From the NCBI RefSeq assembly GCF_014647895.1, contig NZ_BMQB01000006.1, forward strand, positions 248,001-312,000: a stretch of 64,000 nucleotides of DNA, read 5' to 3'. Shown in pieces: positions 1-8,704 of this stretch. The stretch is from Pilimelia anulata. Its GTDB lineage: Bacteria > Actinomycetota > Actinomycetes > Mycobacteriales > Micromonosporaceae. The position numbers and the translations under genes were made by a program. Below the pieces are notes generated by a model, which saw only the letters and a program-made list of their open reading frames with translations, was not told where the DNA came from and did not search any database. Within the stretch, counting starts at the first letter, position 1; each line of letters starts with the position of its first letter.

Positions 1-57
1 GCGGCCAGAACGATGTTATTCGGGGCAACCGCCCGGTATTCGTGCGGGGCGGTGGTG

Positions 58-480
58 CTACTTTCCGCAGTTCTGGCGCGTCTCGTTCGAGAAATCGGAG
101 AGGTACTTGCCGGCGATCCTGCCCTTGACCAGAGTACGGAAAGTATGCGTACCGGTCTTGGCGCAGTTATAGCGGATGTACTGCCAAGTGCCGTTCGCGG
201 CACCGTCACCCTTCTTTACGGTCTCCCAGCCGAGCCACCGCTTGCGCTGAATCTCGAGGTTGAATCGACCTGCGCACGGCGACCCCGTGGAACGTCCGGA
301 GCCGACGATCTCGTTGCCGGACCGGTGGGTGTTACCGGCCTCCAAGCCACACGCGCGCAGAATTGCGGCGGCATCACCGGGCGCTGCGGCGTTCGCCGGT
401 GCATTCACTGTCGCCATGCCGGTGAACACCGTGGCAGTGGTGAGTGCGAACGTTGCGATCCTTCGCATCGGCTTCGTCAT
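58..480 (-). CDS. Secreted hypothetical protein, four cysteines
   Basis: A 140-residue protein with a Sec-type signal peptide: basic N-terminus (MTKPMRR), a hydrophobic stretch to about residue 25 and an Ala-rich cleavage region ending near ANAAA. The mature part is about 107 residues with cysteines at 44, 69, 106 and 138, suggesting two disulfides outside the cell. I do not recognise the family. The ATG at 480 was chosen because AGGAG lies just upstream and the signal peptide then has normal length; an upstream in-frame ATG at 531 would overlap the preceding gene. Only 10 bases separate it from the neocarzinostatin-like gene, so the two are very probably co-transcribed and both exported. Confidence 0.8.
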   Translation of the reverse strand: MTKPMRRIATFALTTATVFTGMATVNAPANAAAPGDAAAILRACGLEAGNTHRSGNEIVGSGRSTGSPCAGRFNLEIQRKRWLGWETVKKGDGAANGTWQYIRYNCAKTGTHTFRTLVKGRIAGKYLSDFSNETRQNCGK

Positions 481-490
481 GACTGAACTC

Positions 491-940
491 CTATCGCTGA
501 TCGGTGCTGAACGAAAGCTTGGTAACCGCACTGAATTCGTCGTCCTGGTCGACGGTCACCGCCACCAGCACGCACTCCTGGCTGACGGCGCAGTCGATCG
601 CTACGGGTTCACCCTGGTCATCCGTGCCGTCGAACTTCCTGGACAGGGTGGTGGTGCCGCTGGCGGCGCCCGCTTGGTTCGACACGAGGGTGAGTGGCGC
701 AGCGGTGGAGCAGACGACGTTGGGTGCCGCCGCGCCGTTGCACTGGAAGACGTCCAGCTCGCTGTCGGCCGGGAAGTCGCTGGTTCGCACGGTCACGGTG
801 CTTCCGTCCTGCACGGGATTCCCCGGCTGGAAGGAAATCGATGGAGCCGGTGATACTGCCGCGGCAGCACCCTGCTGTAGCGAACCGACGCTGAACAGCG
901 ATACGGCCGCCGCAGCCGCAATAAGGTACCTCTGCTGCAT
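491..940 (-). CDS. Secreted neocarzinostatin-family (enediyne apoprotein-like) protein
   Basis: A 149-residue preprotein: signal peptide of about 28 residues, then about 115 residues resembling neocarzinostatin/macromomycin apoproteins. The family pattern is visible: a PSISF-like first strand, a DG-S-VTV strand, two Cys pairs (C67/C77 and C117/C123, close to the 10- and 5-residue spacing of neocarzinostatin) and RKFDGTDDQG before the second pair. Family members fold as an Ig-like seven-strand barrel, and the classical ones bind and protect enediyne chromophores. No enediyne polyketide synthase genes are visible here, so a chromophore-carrier role is unproven; an extracellular binding protein is the safe statement. 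First gene of a two-gene unit with the next secreted protein. Confidence 0.75.
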   Translation of the reverse strand: MQQRYLIAAAAAVSLFSVGSLQQGAAAAVSPAPSISFQPGNPVQDGSTVTVRTSDFPADSELDVFQCNGAAAPNVVCSTAAPLTLVSNQAGAASGTTTLSRKFDGTDDQGEPVAIDCAVSQECVLVAVTVDQDDEFSAVTKLSFSTDQR

Positions 941-1536
941 TACCCCGCCTTTGCTGAAAGAGTGCGTCGCCGGATTGCGATCACAGCTATTTTGTATAGC
1001 TGTAAATCCTTGATCGCATCCGTTGTGTCACCTACCCGACAGCGCAGGGCTGCGCAGTGCCGCAGCGGTTCGGGGTGCTCATTAGCGGCAGCACCCTGCT
1101 GACCAGCCTCAACACGTCATCGGTCGATCCCGGTGGTTACTGGGCGGCGATCCCCGCGAGGCGACCCGAGATTTCGCGGGGTCGCGCCAGCTCCTCGTCG
1201 ATGCGCAACGGGTTCGTGGCGCGAGAGTGCAGCGGCGTCCGCGCGTCGGTGGTCCCGGCGCGTATGGGGGTGGCTGTGGTCGATCGAGGCCGCCGCGCAA
1301 CATGAATGAAATTGATGTTTAGCCTGGTCGTCGCGAGTTGACGGAGGCTGGGGCGGCGGCTGCGCGGCGGGATCGACTAGCATGACGGTCGGTGTCGCCG
1401 ACGATGGGCGATCCGTGCCGGGTCAAGCCGCTCCTCGACGGACCGGCTTGGTACTGTACGGTGCCCGGCAGTCGGTCGACGCTGCCGTGAACCTGCCTGC
1501 CATGGGCGCAGGCATGTACCAACGCAGGAGGAATCG
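941..1536. other. Intergenic region between divergent secreted-protein genes and secY
   Basis: About 600 bases without a convincing gene. The left end holds the nested inverted repeats at 976-1018. The rest is GC-rich, with short open frames on both strands that show neither a good ribosome binding site nor recognisable protein similarity. It must carry the secY promoter, but I cannot fix it to a convincing -35/-10 pair. No tRNA or rRNA seen. Confidence 0.5.
976..1018. promoter_or_regulatory. Nested inverted repeats upstream of the secreted-protein pair
   Basis: An outer 8-base inverted repeat (TGCGATCA at 976-983, TGATCGCA at 1011-1018) surrounds an inner perfect one (ACAGCTAT at 983-990, ATAGCTGT at 996-1003, loop TTTGT). 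It lies 36-78 bases upstream of the ATG at 940 in an unusually AT-rich patch, so it is a good candidate operator or promoter region for the minus-strand genes. The binding protein is unknown. Confidence 0.45.
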
Positions 1537-2880
1537 TTGCTGTCCGCCTTTGTGAGTGCGTTCCGCACGCCTGACCTGCGCAAGAAAATCTTGTTCACGC
1601 TCGGGATGATCGCGGTCTACCGCCTCGGCGCAACACTGCCGGGCCCGGGTGTCTCCTATGGAAACCTTCAGGAATGCTTGAAGGTTTCGCAGAATGATAC
1701 CAGCGGCGTCTTTACGCTACTGAATTTGTTCTCCGGTGGAGCCCTGCTCTCGCTTTCGATCTTCGCCCTCGGGATCATGCCGTACATCACGGCGTCGATC
1801 ATCCTGCAGTTGCTCACCGTGGTGGTGCCGCGGTTCGAGCAGCTCCGCAAGGAGGGCCAGTCGGGGCAGGCCAAGATCACGCAGTACACCAGATACCTGA
1901 CACTCGGTCTCGCCGTGCTGCAGTCGGCGTCCTTCATCGCGCTGGCCCGCTCCGGCACGATCTTCGGCAACGCCTGCCCGCAGAACGACGCGCGTTTCAC
2001 GATCATCCCCGACATGAGCGGCGAGGGGATGCCGTACTGGCTGACCCTGGCCACGCTGGTCATCACGATGACCGCCGGCACAGGCGTGATCATGTGGCTG
2101 GGCGAGCTGATCACCGACCGCGGCGTCGGCAACGGCATGTCGGTCCTGATCTTCACCTCGATCGCCGCCCGGCTCCCCGCCGAGGGCTGGCGGATCCGGG
2201 AGAAGGGCTGGGACAAGTTCAGCCTGGTCATCATCATGGTGCTGCTGGTCATCGCGCTCGTGGTCTTCATCGAGCAGGCGCAGCGCCGGATCCCGGTGCA
2301 GTACGCCAAGCGGATGGTCGGCCGGCGGATGTACGGCGGCACCTCGACCTACATCCCGCTGAAGGTCAACCAGGCCGGCGTCGTGCCCGTCATCTTCGCG
2401 TCGTCGCTGCTGTACCTGCCGCAGCTGCTGCTCCAGTTCTTCGACCAGAACAACCTCAACGGCTGGCAGCGGTGGGTGAACGACCACATCGTCTCGGCGA
2501 CGGCGTGGGAGCACATCGTCATCTACTTCCTGATGATCATCTTCTTCACCTACTTCTACGTGTCGATCACCTTCAATCCGACCGAGGTGGCCGACAACAT
2601 GAAGAAGTACGGCGGCTTCATCCCGGGCATCCGGCCCGGCCGCCCGACCGCGGACTACCTGGACTTCATCCTGAGCCGGATCACGCTGCCGGGCTCGCTG
2701 TACCTGGGCCTCATCTCCGTCCTGCCGAACTTCATGTTCATCTGGCTGGACAAGGACCAGTTCCAGAACTTCCCGTTCGGCGGTACCGCGGTCCTCATCA
2801 TGGTGGGTGTGGGCCTGGAGACCGTGAAGCAGATCGAGAGCCAGCTTATGCAGCGCAACTACGAAGGGTTCCTGCGCTAG
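1537..2880 (+). CDS. secY: Preprotein translocase subunit SecY
   Basis: A 447-residue polytopic membrane protein with about ten transmembrane segments, the channel subunit of the SecYEG translocon. SecY hallmarks are visible: N-terminal [13 protein letters not shown], the plug-region [19 protein letters not shown], the cytosolic [10 protein letters not shown] loop, and the C-terminal [12 protein letters not shown]. The start is TTG at 1537, set by AGGAGG at 1526-1531. It heads a close run with adk (37-base gap) and map. In most bacteria rplO precedes secY; here the upstream genes are unrelated and point the other way, so secY needs its own promoter. Confidence 0.97.
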   Translation: MLSAFVSAFRTPDLRKKILFTLGMIAVYRLGATLPGPGVSYGNLQECLKVSQNDTSGVFTLLNLFSGGALLSLSIFALGIMPYITASIILQLLTVVVPRFEQLRKEGQSGQAKITQYTRYLTLGLAVLQSASFIALARSGTIFGNACPQNDARFTIIPDMSGEGMPYWLTLATLVITMTAGTGVIMWLGELITDRGVGNGMSVLIFTSIAARLPAEGWRIREKGWDKFSLVIIMVLLVIALVVFIEQAQRRIPVQYAKRMVGRRMYGGTSTYIPLKVNQAGVVPVIFASSLLYLPQLLLQFFDQNNLNGWQRWVNDHIVSATAWEHIVIYFLMIIFFTYFYVSITFNPTEVADNMKKYGGFIPGIRPGRPTADYLDFILSRITLPGSLYLGLISVLPNFMFIWLDKDQFQNFPFGGTAVLIMVGVGLETVKQIESQLMQRNYEGFLR

Positions 2881-2917
2881 TGGGTCCGGGCAGCCACCCG
2901 ACCGCGGGAGCGGTCCG

Positions 2918-3574
2918 ATGATGCGCCTGGTGCTGGTGGGCCCGCCGGGCGCGGGCAAGGGTACGCAGGCCGAGTTCGTCGCGGCCCACCTCGCGGTCCC
3001 GAAGATCTCCACCGGCGACATCTTCCGCGGCAACGTGGCCCAGGGGACCCCCCTGGGCCTCCAGGCCAAGCGGTACATGGACTCCGGCCAGCTCGTCCCG
3101 GACGAGGTCACGATCAACATGGTTGCGGACCGGCTCGCCGAGTCGGACGCCGCCGACGGGTTCCTGCTCGACGGCTTCCCGCGGACCACGCCGCAGGCGG
3201 TCGCGCTGGACAAGCTGCTGGCCGACCTCGGCACGGCGATCGACCTCGTGCTGGAGCTGGTGGTCGACGACGACGAGGTGATCCGGCGGCTGTCCGGCCG
3301 GCGCAACTGCCGCGGCTGCCAGAAGATCTGGCACCTCGAGTTCGACGCGCCGAGCCGGGAGAACATCTGCGACCGGTGCGGCGGCGAGCTGTACCAGCGC
3401 GACGACGACAAGGCCGAGACGATCGCCGAGCGGCTCCGGGTGTACGCCCGGGACACCGCGCCCCTGGTCGACTACTACGGGGCGCAGGGCAAGCTCGTCG
3501 GGATCGACGCGACCGGCCCGGTCGAGGACGTGACCAACCGCGCGATAGACGCGCTGCGTTCATACGGCGGGTAG
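2918..3574 (+). CDS. adk: Adenylate kinase, zinc-type LID
   Basis: A 218-residue enzyme interconverting AMP + ATP and 2 ADP in the cytoplasm. The P-loop GPPGAGKGT is at residues 8-16, followed by the AMP-binding region KISTGDIFR and the DGFPRT motif. The LID domain has C131-x2-C134 and C151-x2-C154, a structural zinc site found in some bacterial Adk proteins. Two ATGs are adjacent (2918 and 2921); either could be the start. It lies between secY and map, the usual arrangement. Confidence 0.97.
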   Translation: MMRLVLVGPPGAGKGTQAEFVAAHLAVPKISTGDIFRGNVAQGTPLGLQAKRYMDSGQLVPDEVTINMVADRLAESDAADGFLLDGFPRTTPQAVALDKLLADLGTAIDLVLELVVDDDEVIRRLSGRRNCRGCQKIWHLEFDAPSRENICDRCGGELYQRDDDKAETIAERLRVYARDTAPLVDYYGAQGKLVGIDATGPVEDVTNRAIDALRSYGG

Positions 3575-3576
3575 GC

Positions 3577-4419
3577 GTGCGGCAGCAGGATCTCGACATT
3601 CAGCTCAAGACGCCGGAGCAGATCGCGCTCATGCGCGCCGCCGGCCTGGTGGTCGCCGACGCGCTGGCCGCGATGCGGGCGGCGGTCGCGCCCGGCGTGT
3701 CGACCGCCGACCTGGACGCGATCGCGGAGTCGACCATCCGGGCGGCGGGCGCGGTCCCGTCGTTCAAGGGGTACCAGGGCTTCCCGGCGTCGATCTGCGC
3801 CTCGGTGAACGAGCAGATCGTGCACGGCATCCCCAGCAAGGAGCAGGTGCTGCGGGCGGGTGACGTGATCTCGCTCGACTGCGGCGCGGTGCTCGACGGC
3901 TGGCACGGCGACGCGGCGATCACGGTCGGCGTGGGCGGGATCGACCCGCGGGTGGCCCGGATGGCCGCGGTCGCCGAGGACGCGATGTGGGCCGGGATCG
4001 CCGCCGCCGCCCGCGGCTGCGCCAGCGGCCGGGGCCGGCTGACCGACATCTCCGCGGCCGTGGAGCGGACGATCCGCAAGGGCGGCCGGTACGGCATCGT
4101 CGAGGGGTACGGTGGCCACGGCATCGGCACCGAGATGCACCAGGACCCGCACGTGCTCAACCACGGCCGCCCCGGCCGCGGCCCGGCGCTGGTGACCGGG
4201 CTGTGCCTGGCCATCGAGCCGATGGTCACGCTCGGCTCGCCGAAGACGGTCGAGCTGGACGACGGGTGGACGGTCGTGGCCCGGGACGGATCGATGTCCG
4301 TCCACGTGGAGCACACGATGGCGCTGCTGCCCGACGGGGTGTGGGTGCTGACCGCCGCCGATGGCGGGCGGGAGCGGCTGGGCGACCTGGTCACCGCCCG
4401 GCAGCCCGCGCTGCATTGA
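3577..4419 (+). CDS. map: Methionine aminopeptidase, type I
   Basis: A 280-residue metalloenzyme that removes the initiator methionine from nascent proteins. The five metal ligands of the pita-bread fold can be placed: D101, D112, H181, E214 and E245. FPASICASVNEQIVHGIP is the conserved substrate-pocket segment. The GTG start at 3577 is three bases after the adk stop, implying translational coupling; an upstream in-frame ATG at 3376 lies inside adk and was rejected. The spacing from D112 to H181 is a few residues longer than in E. coli Map. Confidence 0.95.
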   Translation: MRQQDLDIQLKTPEQIALMRAAGLVVADALAAMRAAVAPGVSTADLDAIAESTIRAAGAVPSFKGYQGFPASICASVNEQIVHGIPSKEQVLRAGDVISLDCGAVLDGWHGDAAITVGVGGIDPRVARMAAVAEDAMWAGIAAAARGCASGRGRLTDISAAVERTIRKGGRYGIVEGYGGHGIGTEMHQDPHVLNHGRPGRGPALVTGLCLAIEPMVTLGSPKTVELDDGWTVVARDGSMSVHVEHTMALLPDGVWVLTAADGGRERLGDLVTARQPALH

Positions 4420-4442
4420 CCGCCGTACCGCCGGCCCCCGGT

Positions 4443-4472
4443 TTGGCGTCGCTCGAACGGGGGGCGTAGACT
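4443..4472 (+). promoter_or_regulatory. Candidate promoter for infA-rpmJ-rpsM-rpsK
   Basis: TTGGCG (4443-4448), an 18-base spacer and TAGACT (4467-4472) fit a vegetative actinobacterial promoter in the 197-base gap between map and infA. Transcription from here would give a leader of about 135 bases before infA. Prediction by eye only. Confidence 0.4.
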
Positions 4473-4616
4473 GACCGCTTGGCGCTCGGCGTCCCATCCT
4501 GCCTGTCCAGCATCGGCCACTCCTCGCGGGTCAACTCCTCGCGGGACTGCCCGATCGGGCAGCGGACGGGCCGCGCGGCGCCTGTTCCCAGGATCCCGAC
4601 GTAGGTAGCGGAGGAC

Positions 4617-4838
4617 ATGCCGAAAAAGGACGGGGCCATCGAGATCGAGGGCCGGGTGATCGAGCCACTCCCGAACGCAATGTTCCGGGTCGAGCTCGCC
4701 AATGGCCACAAGGTCCTGGCCCACATCAGCGGCAAGATGCGGCAGCACTACATCCGCATCCTGCCCGAGGACCGGGTCGTCGTGGAGCTTTCCCCGTACG
4801 ATCTGACCCGCGGGCGCATCGTCTACCGCTACAAGTAG
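4617..4838 (+). CDS. infA: Translation initiation factor IF-1
   Basis: A 73-residue S1/OB-fold protein that occupies the ribosomal A site during initiation. The sequence is near-canonical throughout: [40 protein letters not shown] and the C-terminal [13 protein letters not shown]. The ATG follows GTAGCGGAGG. First gene of the run infA-rpmJ-rpsM-rpsK. Confidence 0.98.
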   Translation: MPKKDGAIEIEGRVIEPLPNAMFRVELANGHKVLAHISGKMRQHYIRILPEDRVVVELSPYDLTRGRIVYRYK

Positions 4839-4905
4839 CCGGGTACAACCCCACCGCCCACGCCGCGGGCCTCGCGGCGCCGGGCATGGACCGAAAAGGC
4901 ACACC

Positions 4906-5019
4906 GTGAAGGTCAAGCCGAGCGTCAAGAAGATCTGCAACAAGTGCCGCGTCATCCGCCGGCACGGCCGGGTCATGATCATTTGTGACGACCCGCGCCA
5001 CAAGCAGCGCCAGGGCTGA
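4906..5019 (+). CDS. rpmJ: 50S ribosomal protein L36 (zinc type)
   Basis: A 37-residue protein starting with GTG at 4906: [14 protein letters not shown], then [23 protein letters not shown]. The zinc ligands of C+ type L36 are present: C11, C14, C27 and H32. Its place between infA and rpsM is the standard one. In actinobacteria C+ r-proteins are often paired with zinc-free paralogues elsewhere; none is seen in this window. Confidence 0.97.
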   Translation: MKVKPSVKKICNKCRVIRRHGRVMIICDDPRHKQRQG

Positions 5020-5066
5020 GCCCCGGCTCGACGCACACAGTTGAATAGCTCGCCCCAGCGGGCGGC

Positions 5067-5085
5067 CGTGGCCGGACCGGCCACG
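5067..5085. repeat. Short palindrome between rpmJ and rpsM
   Basis: CGTGGCCGG and CCGGCCACG flank a single A (9-base arms). The 198-base rpmJ-rpsM gap is long for this operon, so the hairpin could act as a processing or attenuation element. No U-run follows. Confidence 0.35.
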
Positions 5086-5217
5086 CCCATGGCGCACCAG
5101 CGCCGCCGCCCGCTCACCCCCGGTCGGAGGCCGGGGCCCCACGGGCACCGGCGCTGCGCCGGGTGGGGGACGGGGTGGGCGCAGACCTCCGCGCACAGTT
5201 AGGAAGTACGCCCACCG

Positions 5218-5598
5218 ATGGCACGTCTAGTCGGCGTCGACCTCCCCCGCGAAAAGCGGATGGAGATCGCGCTCACCTACATCTTCGGGGTCGGTCGCAC
5301 CCGGGCACTCGAAACGCTCGCCGCCACCGGCATCGACAACAACAAGCGGGCCAAGGACCTCACCGACGAAGAGGTCGTCCAGCTCCGCGATTACATCGAG
5401 GCCCACTTCAAGGTCGAGGGCGACCTGCGCCGCGAGGTCGCCGCCGACATCCGCCGCAAGGTCGAGATCGGCACGTACCAGGGCATCCGGCACCGCCGGG
5501 GCCTGCCGGTACGCGGCCAGCGCACGCGTACCAACGCCCGGACCCGCAAGGGCCCGAAGCGGACCGTGGCAGGCAAGAAGAAGGCCGGCAAGAAGTAA
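5218..5598 (+). CDS. rpsM: 30S ribosomal protein S13
   Basis: A 126-residue ribosomal protein of the 30S head that contacts 16S rRNA and tRNA. Typical features: [20 protein letters not shown], the helix-turn [31 protein letters not shown], and a basic Lys-rich tail. It is followed after 23 bases by rpsK. Confidence 0.98.
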   Translation: MARLVGVDLPREKRMEIALTYIFGVGRTRALETLAATGIDNNKRAKDLTDEEVVQLRDYIEAHFKVEGDLRREVAADIRRKVEIGTYQGIRHRRGLPVRGQRTRTNARTRKGPKRTVAGKKKAGKK

Positions 5599-5621
5599 TC
5601 GTGATGAGGAGCCACTGAGTT

Positions 5622-6029
5622 ATGCCAGCGAAGGCACGTGCCGGGGCCGCGGTCAAGAAGGTCCGGCGTAAGGAACGCAAGAACGTCACCCACGGGCACG
5701 CCCACATCAAGAGCACCTTCAACAACACCATCGTGTCGATCACCGACCCGACCGGTGCGGTGATCTCCTGGGCGTCGTCGGGGCAGGTCGGGTTCAAGGG
5801 CTCGCGCAAGTCGACCCCGTTCGCCGCGCAGCTCGCCGCCGAGGCCGCCGCCCGCCGCGCGATGGACCACGGCATGAAGAAGGTCGACGTGTTCGTCAAG
5901 GGCCCGGGCTCGGGCCGGGAGACGGCGATCCGGTCGCTCCAGGCCGCGGGCCTGGAGGTCGGCCAGATCAGCGACGTGACGCCGCAGCCGCACAACGGTT
6001 GCCGCCCCCCCAAGCGCCGCCGGGTTTGA
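5622..6029 (+). CDS. rpsK: 30S ribosomal protein S11
   Basis: A 135-residue ribosomal protein of the 30S platform. Characteristic blocks: [39 protein letters not shown], and the C-terminal [18 protein letters not shown]. In many bacteria rpsD follows rpsK; here the next gene is rpoA after a 187-base gap containing a large hairpin. Confidence 0.98.
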   Translation: MPAKARAGAAVKKVRRKERKNVTHGHAHIKSTFNNTIVSITDPTGAVISWASSGQVGFKGSRKSTPFAAQLAAEAAARRAMDHGMKKVDVFVKGPGSGRETAIRSLQAAGLEVGQISDVTPQPHNGCRPPKRRRV

Positions 6030-6036
6030 TGCGTAC

Positions 6037-6137
6037 GGCCGCCGCGAGAACGTCGCTGGCGGCACCGCGGCCGGACTTGTGTGCGCCAGCACACGGTGTC
6101 CGGCCGCGGCACCGCCAGCGCCGCCCTCGCGGCGGCC
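6037..6137 (+). repeat. Large hairpin between rpsK and rpoA
   Basis: Three nested stems can be read: an outer perfect 12-base pairing (6037-6048 with 6126-6137), a middle 22-base pairing with two mismatches (6055-6076 with 6098-6119) and an apical 6-base stem (6079-6084 with 6089-6094, loop GCCA). The RNA would be one of the strongest structures in the window. It could be a terminator or attenuator separating the ribosomal genes from rpoA, or an RNase processing site. No strong U-run follows, as is common in actinobacteria. Confidence 0.7.
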
Positions 6138-6216
6138 ACCGGCGTTGGATCAAGAGCTTTAGAATTGGGTTTGTGGGCGTCATATAGCGGGTGCCCCTGA
6201 CGAAAAGAGATCGACA

Positions 6217-7239
6217 GTGCTCATTACTCAGCGACCCACGCTGTCCGAAGAGGCGATCAGCGAGACGCGGTCGAAGTTCACGATCGAGCCGCTGGAGCCC
6301 GGCTTCGGGTATACGCTCGGCAACTCGCTGCGGCGGACGCTGCTCAGCTCGATCCCGGGCGCGGCCGTCACCAGCATCAAGATCGACGGCGTGCTGCACG
6401 AGTTCACCACGATCCCCGGGGTCAAGGAGGACGTGGTCGAGCTCGTCATGAACATCAAGGAGCTGTCCGTCAGCTCCGAGCACGACGAGCCGGTCAGCAT
6501 GTACCTGCGCAAGCAGGGCCCCGGCGACGTCACCGCGGGCGACATCCAGCCCCCGGCCGGCGTCTCGGTGCACAACCCGGACCTCAAGCTGGCCACGCTG
6601 AACGGCAAGGGCCGGCTGGACATGGAGCTGACCGTCGAGCGCGGCCGCGGGTACGTCACCGCGGCGCAGAACAAGAACGCCTCGGCGGAGATCGGCCGGA
6701 TCCCGATCGACTCGATCTACTCGCCGGTCATGAAGGTCACGTACCGCGTCGAGGCCACCCGCGTCGAGCAGCGGACCGACTTCGACCGGTTGATCATCGA
6801 CGTGGAGAGCAAGGCGTCGATCTCGCCGCGGACCGCGCTGGCCTCGGCCGGCTCGACGCTGGTCGAGCTGTTCGGGCTGTGCCGCGAGCTGGACGAGTCG
6901 GCCGAGGGCATCGACATCGGCCCGTCGCCGCAGGACGCGCAGCTCGCCGCCGACCTGGCGCTGCCGATCGAGGAGCTGGACCTGACCGTCCGGTCGTACA
7001 ACTGCCTCAAGCGCGAGGGCATCAACACCGTCGGCGAACTCATCGGGCGCACGGAAGCCGATCTTCTGGATATAAGGAATTTCGGCCAGAAGAGCATCGA
7101 CGAGGTCAAGATGAAGCTCGCCGGGATGGGCCTGGGGCTCAAGGACTCCGCCCCGACGTTCGACCCGGCCAATGTCGTGGACTCCTTCGGCGAGGTGGAC
7201 TACGACAGTGACGACTACCGCGAGACCGAGCAGCTCTGA
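6217..7239 (+). CDS. rpoA: RNA polymerase alpha subunit
   Basis: A 340-residue subunit that dimerises to nucleate RNA polymerase assembly. The N-terminal domain (about 1-230) carries [25 protein letters not shown] and the C-terminal domain (about 255-320) carries the helix-hairpin-helix [27 protein letters not shown], used for UP-element and activator contacts. The start is GTG at 6217 ([12 protein letters not shown]). rplQ follows after 30 bases. Confidence 0.98.
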   Translation: MLITQRPTLSEEAISETRSKFTIEPLEPGFGYTLGNSLRRTLLSSIPGAAVTSIKIDGVLHEFTTIPGVKEDVVELVMNIKELSVSSEHDEPVSMYLRKQGPGDVTAGDIQPPAGVSVHNPDLKLATLNGKGRLDMELTVERGRGYVTAAQNKNASAEIGRIPIDSIYSPVMKVTYRVEATRVEQRTDFDRLIIDVESKASISPRTALASAGSTLVELFGLCRELDESAEGIDIGPSPQDAQLAADLALPIEELDLTVRSYNCLKREGINTVGELIGRTEADLLDIRNFGQKSIDEVKMKLAGMGLGLKDSAPTFDPANVVDSFGEVDYDSDDYRETEQL

Positions 7240-7269
7240 GGCTGCCGCCACCTGAGACTAGGAGCACCA

Positions 7270-7818
7270 ATGCCCACGCCCACCAAGGGTCCGCGCCTCG
7301 GCGGCAGCCCCGCGCACGAGCGACTGATGCTGGCGAACCTGGCCACGTCGCTGTTCGAGCACGGGAAGATCAAGACCACCGAGACCAAGGCCAAGCGGCT
7401 GCGCCCGTTCGCCGAGCAGCTCATCACCAAGGCCAAGCGCGGTGACCTGCACGCCCGCCGCCGGGTGCTGTCGGTCGTCCGCGACAAGGACGTGGTCTTC
7501 AAGCTGTTCGACGAGCTGGCGCCGCGGTTCGCCAACCGCCCCGGCGGCTACACGCGGATCACCAAGACCGGCCCCCGCAAGGGCGACAACGCGCCGATGG
7601 CGATCATCGAGCTGGTCGAGGAGCTGGTAGAGACCGCGCCGGCGCGCAAGGCCCCGGCGAAGAAGGCCGCCCCGAAGCCGGCGGCGCCGGCCGAGGCCGT
7701 CGCGGAGGAGCCCGCCGAGGCGACCGCCGCCGAGCCGGCGGCCGCCGACACCGAGGCCGCCGCGGCCTCCGCGTCGGGCGACGTCGAGGGTACGAAGGAC
7801 GCCGAGGGCGACAAGTAG
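7270..7818 (+). CDS. rplQ: 50S ribosomal protein L17 with Ala/Glu-rich tail
   Basis: The first ~120 residues are canonical L17: [43 protein letters not shown] and [21 protein letters not shown]. About 60 further residues form a low-complexity tail rich in Ala, Pro, Lys and Glu, as in other actinobacterial L17 proteins; the total is 182 residues. It follows rpoA in the standard order. Confidence 0.97.
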   Translation: MPTPTKGPRLGGSPAHERLMLANLATSLFEHGKIKTTETKAKRLRPFAEQLITKAKRGDLHARRRVLSVVRDKDVVFKLFDELAPRFANRPGGYTRITKTGPRKGDNAPMAIIELVEELVETAPARKAPAKKAAPKPAAPAEAVAEEPAEATAAEPAAADTEAAAASASGDVEGTKDAEGDK

Positions 7819-7894
7819 TCCGCGGATCCGACAATGGTGGGGGCGTTCCGCGCGGGCGGGGCGCCTCCACTCGCATGTGGACGGGAGGGGCGCG

Positions 7895-8704
7895 GTGCGG
7901 GTACGGCTGGACGTCAGCTACGACGGCACCGACTTCGCCGGCTGGGCGGTCCAGCCGGAGCAGCGGACCGTGGCCGGGGTGCTCGGCGACGCGCTGCGCA
8001 CGCTGTACGGGGTGGACCGGGTCGACCGGCTGACCGTGGCCGGGCGCACCGACGCCGGGGTGCACGCCACCGGACAGGTCTGCCACCTGGACCTCGACCT
8101 CGCCGAGCTGCCCGGCAACGCGCTGCACCGGCTGAACCGGTTCCTGCCCGACGACGTGCGGGTGCGGGCGCTGGCGGCGGTGCCGGCGAGCTTCGACGCG
8201 CGGTTCTCGGCGACGCACCGGCGGTACGAGTACCGGGTCACCGACGCGGCGTACGGCGCCGAGCCGCTGCGCCGCCGCGACACGGTCGCCTGGCCGCGCC
8301 CGCTCGACGCCGACCGGCTCGCCGCGGCGTCGGCGGGGCTGCTCGGCGAGCACGACTTCGCGGCGTACTGCCGGCGCAAGGACAACGCGACCACCATCCG
8401 CGCGCTCACCCGGCTGGACTGGCGGCGCGACGGCGACATCCTGCTGGCGACGGTCCAGGCGGACGCGTTCTGCCAGGCGATGGTCCGCAGCCTGGTCGGG
8501 GCGCTGCTGCCGGTCGGCGACGGGCGGCGCGGGCCGGACTGGCCGGCGAGCCTGCTCGGGCGCGCCGAGCGGGCCGGCGAGGTGACGGTGGCGCCGGCGC
8601 ACGGGCTGACGCTGGTGGAGGTCGGGTACCCGGACGCGGCGGAGTACGCGGCGCAGGACGCCCGGACGCGCCGGCTGCGCACCCTCCCGGCGGGCACGCC
8701 GTGA
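7895..8704 (+). CDS. truA: tRNA pseudouridine synthase A
   Basis: A 269-residue enzyme that isomerises uridines 38-40 of the tRNA anticodon stem-loop. The N-terminal DVSYDGTDFAGWAVQP and the catalytic motif GRTDAGVHATGQ, with nucleophile D53, are clear, as are FDARFSATHRRYEYRV and the C-terminal FCQAMVRSLVGALL. GTG at 7895 was preferred over GTG at 7877 because GGGAGGGG lies directly before it. Position after rplQ is typical of actinobacteria; the stop overlaps the next start by four bases. Confidence 0.95.
   Translation: MRVRLDVSYDGTDFAGWAVQPEQRTVAGVLGDALRTLYGVDRVDRLTVAGRTDAGVHATGQVCHLDLDLAELPGNALHRLNRFLPDDVRVRALAAVPASFDARFSATHRRYEYRVTDAAYGAEPLRRRDTVAWPRPLDADRLAAASAGLLGEHDFAAYCRRKDNATTIRALTRLDWRRDGDILLATVQADAFCQAMVRSLVGALLPVGDGRRGPDWPASLLGRAERAGEVTVAPAHGLTLVEVGYPDAAEYAAQDARTRRLRTLPAGTP

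Noticed and set aside
1057..1305. Short plus-strand open frame upstream of secY
   Set aside because: No ribosome binding site, no similarity recognised, and overlapped by equally good frames on the other strand.
5067..5085. Integration site or phage attachment at the rpmJ-rpsM palindrome
   Set aside because: No integrase, tRNA or direct repeats nearby; a simple palindrome is enough to explain it.
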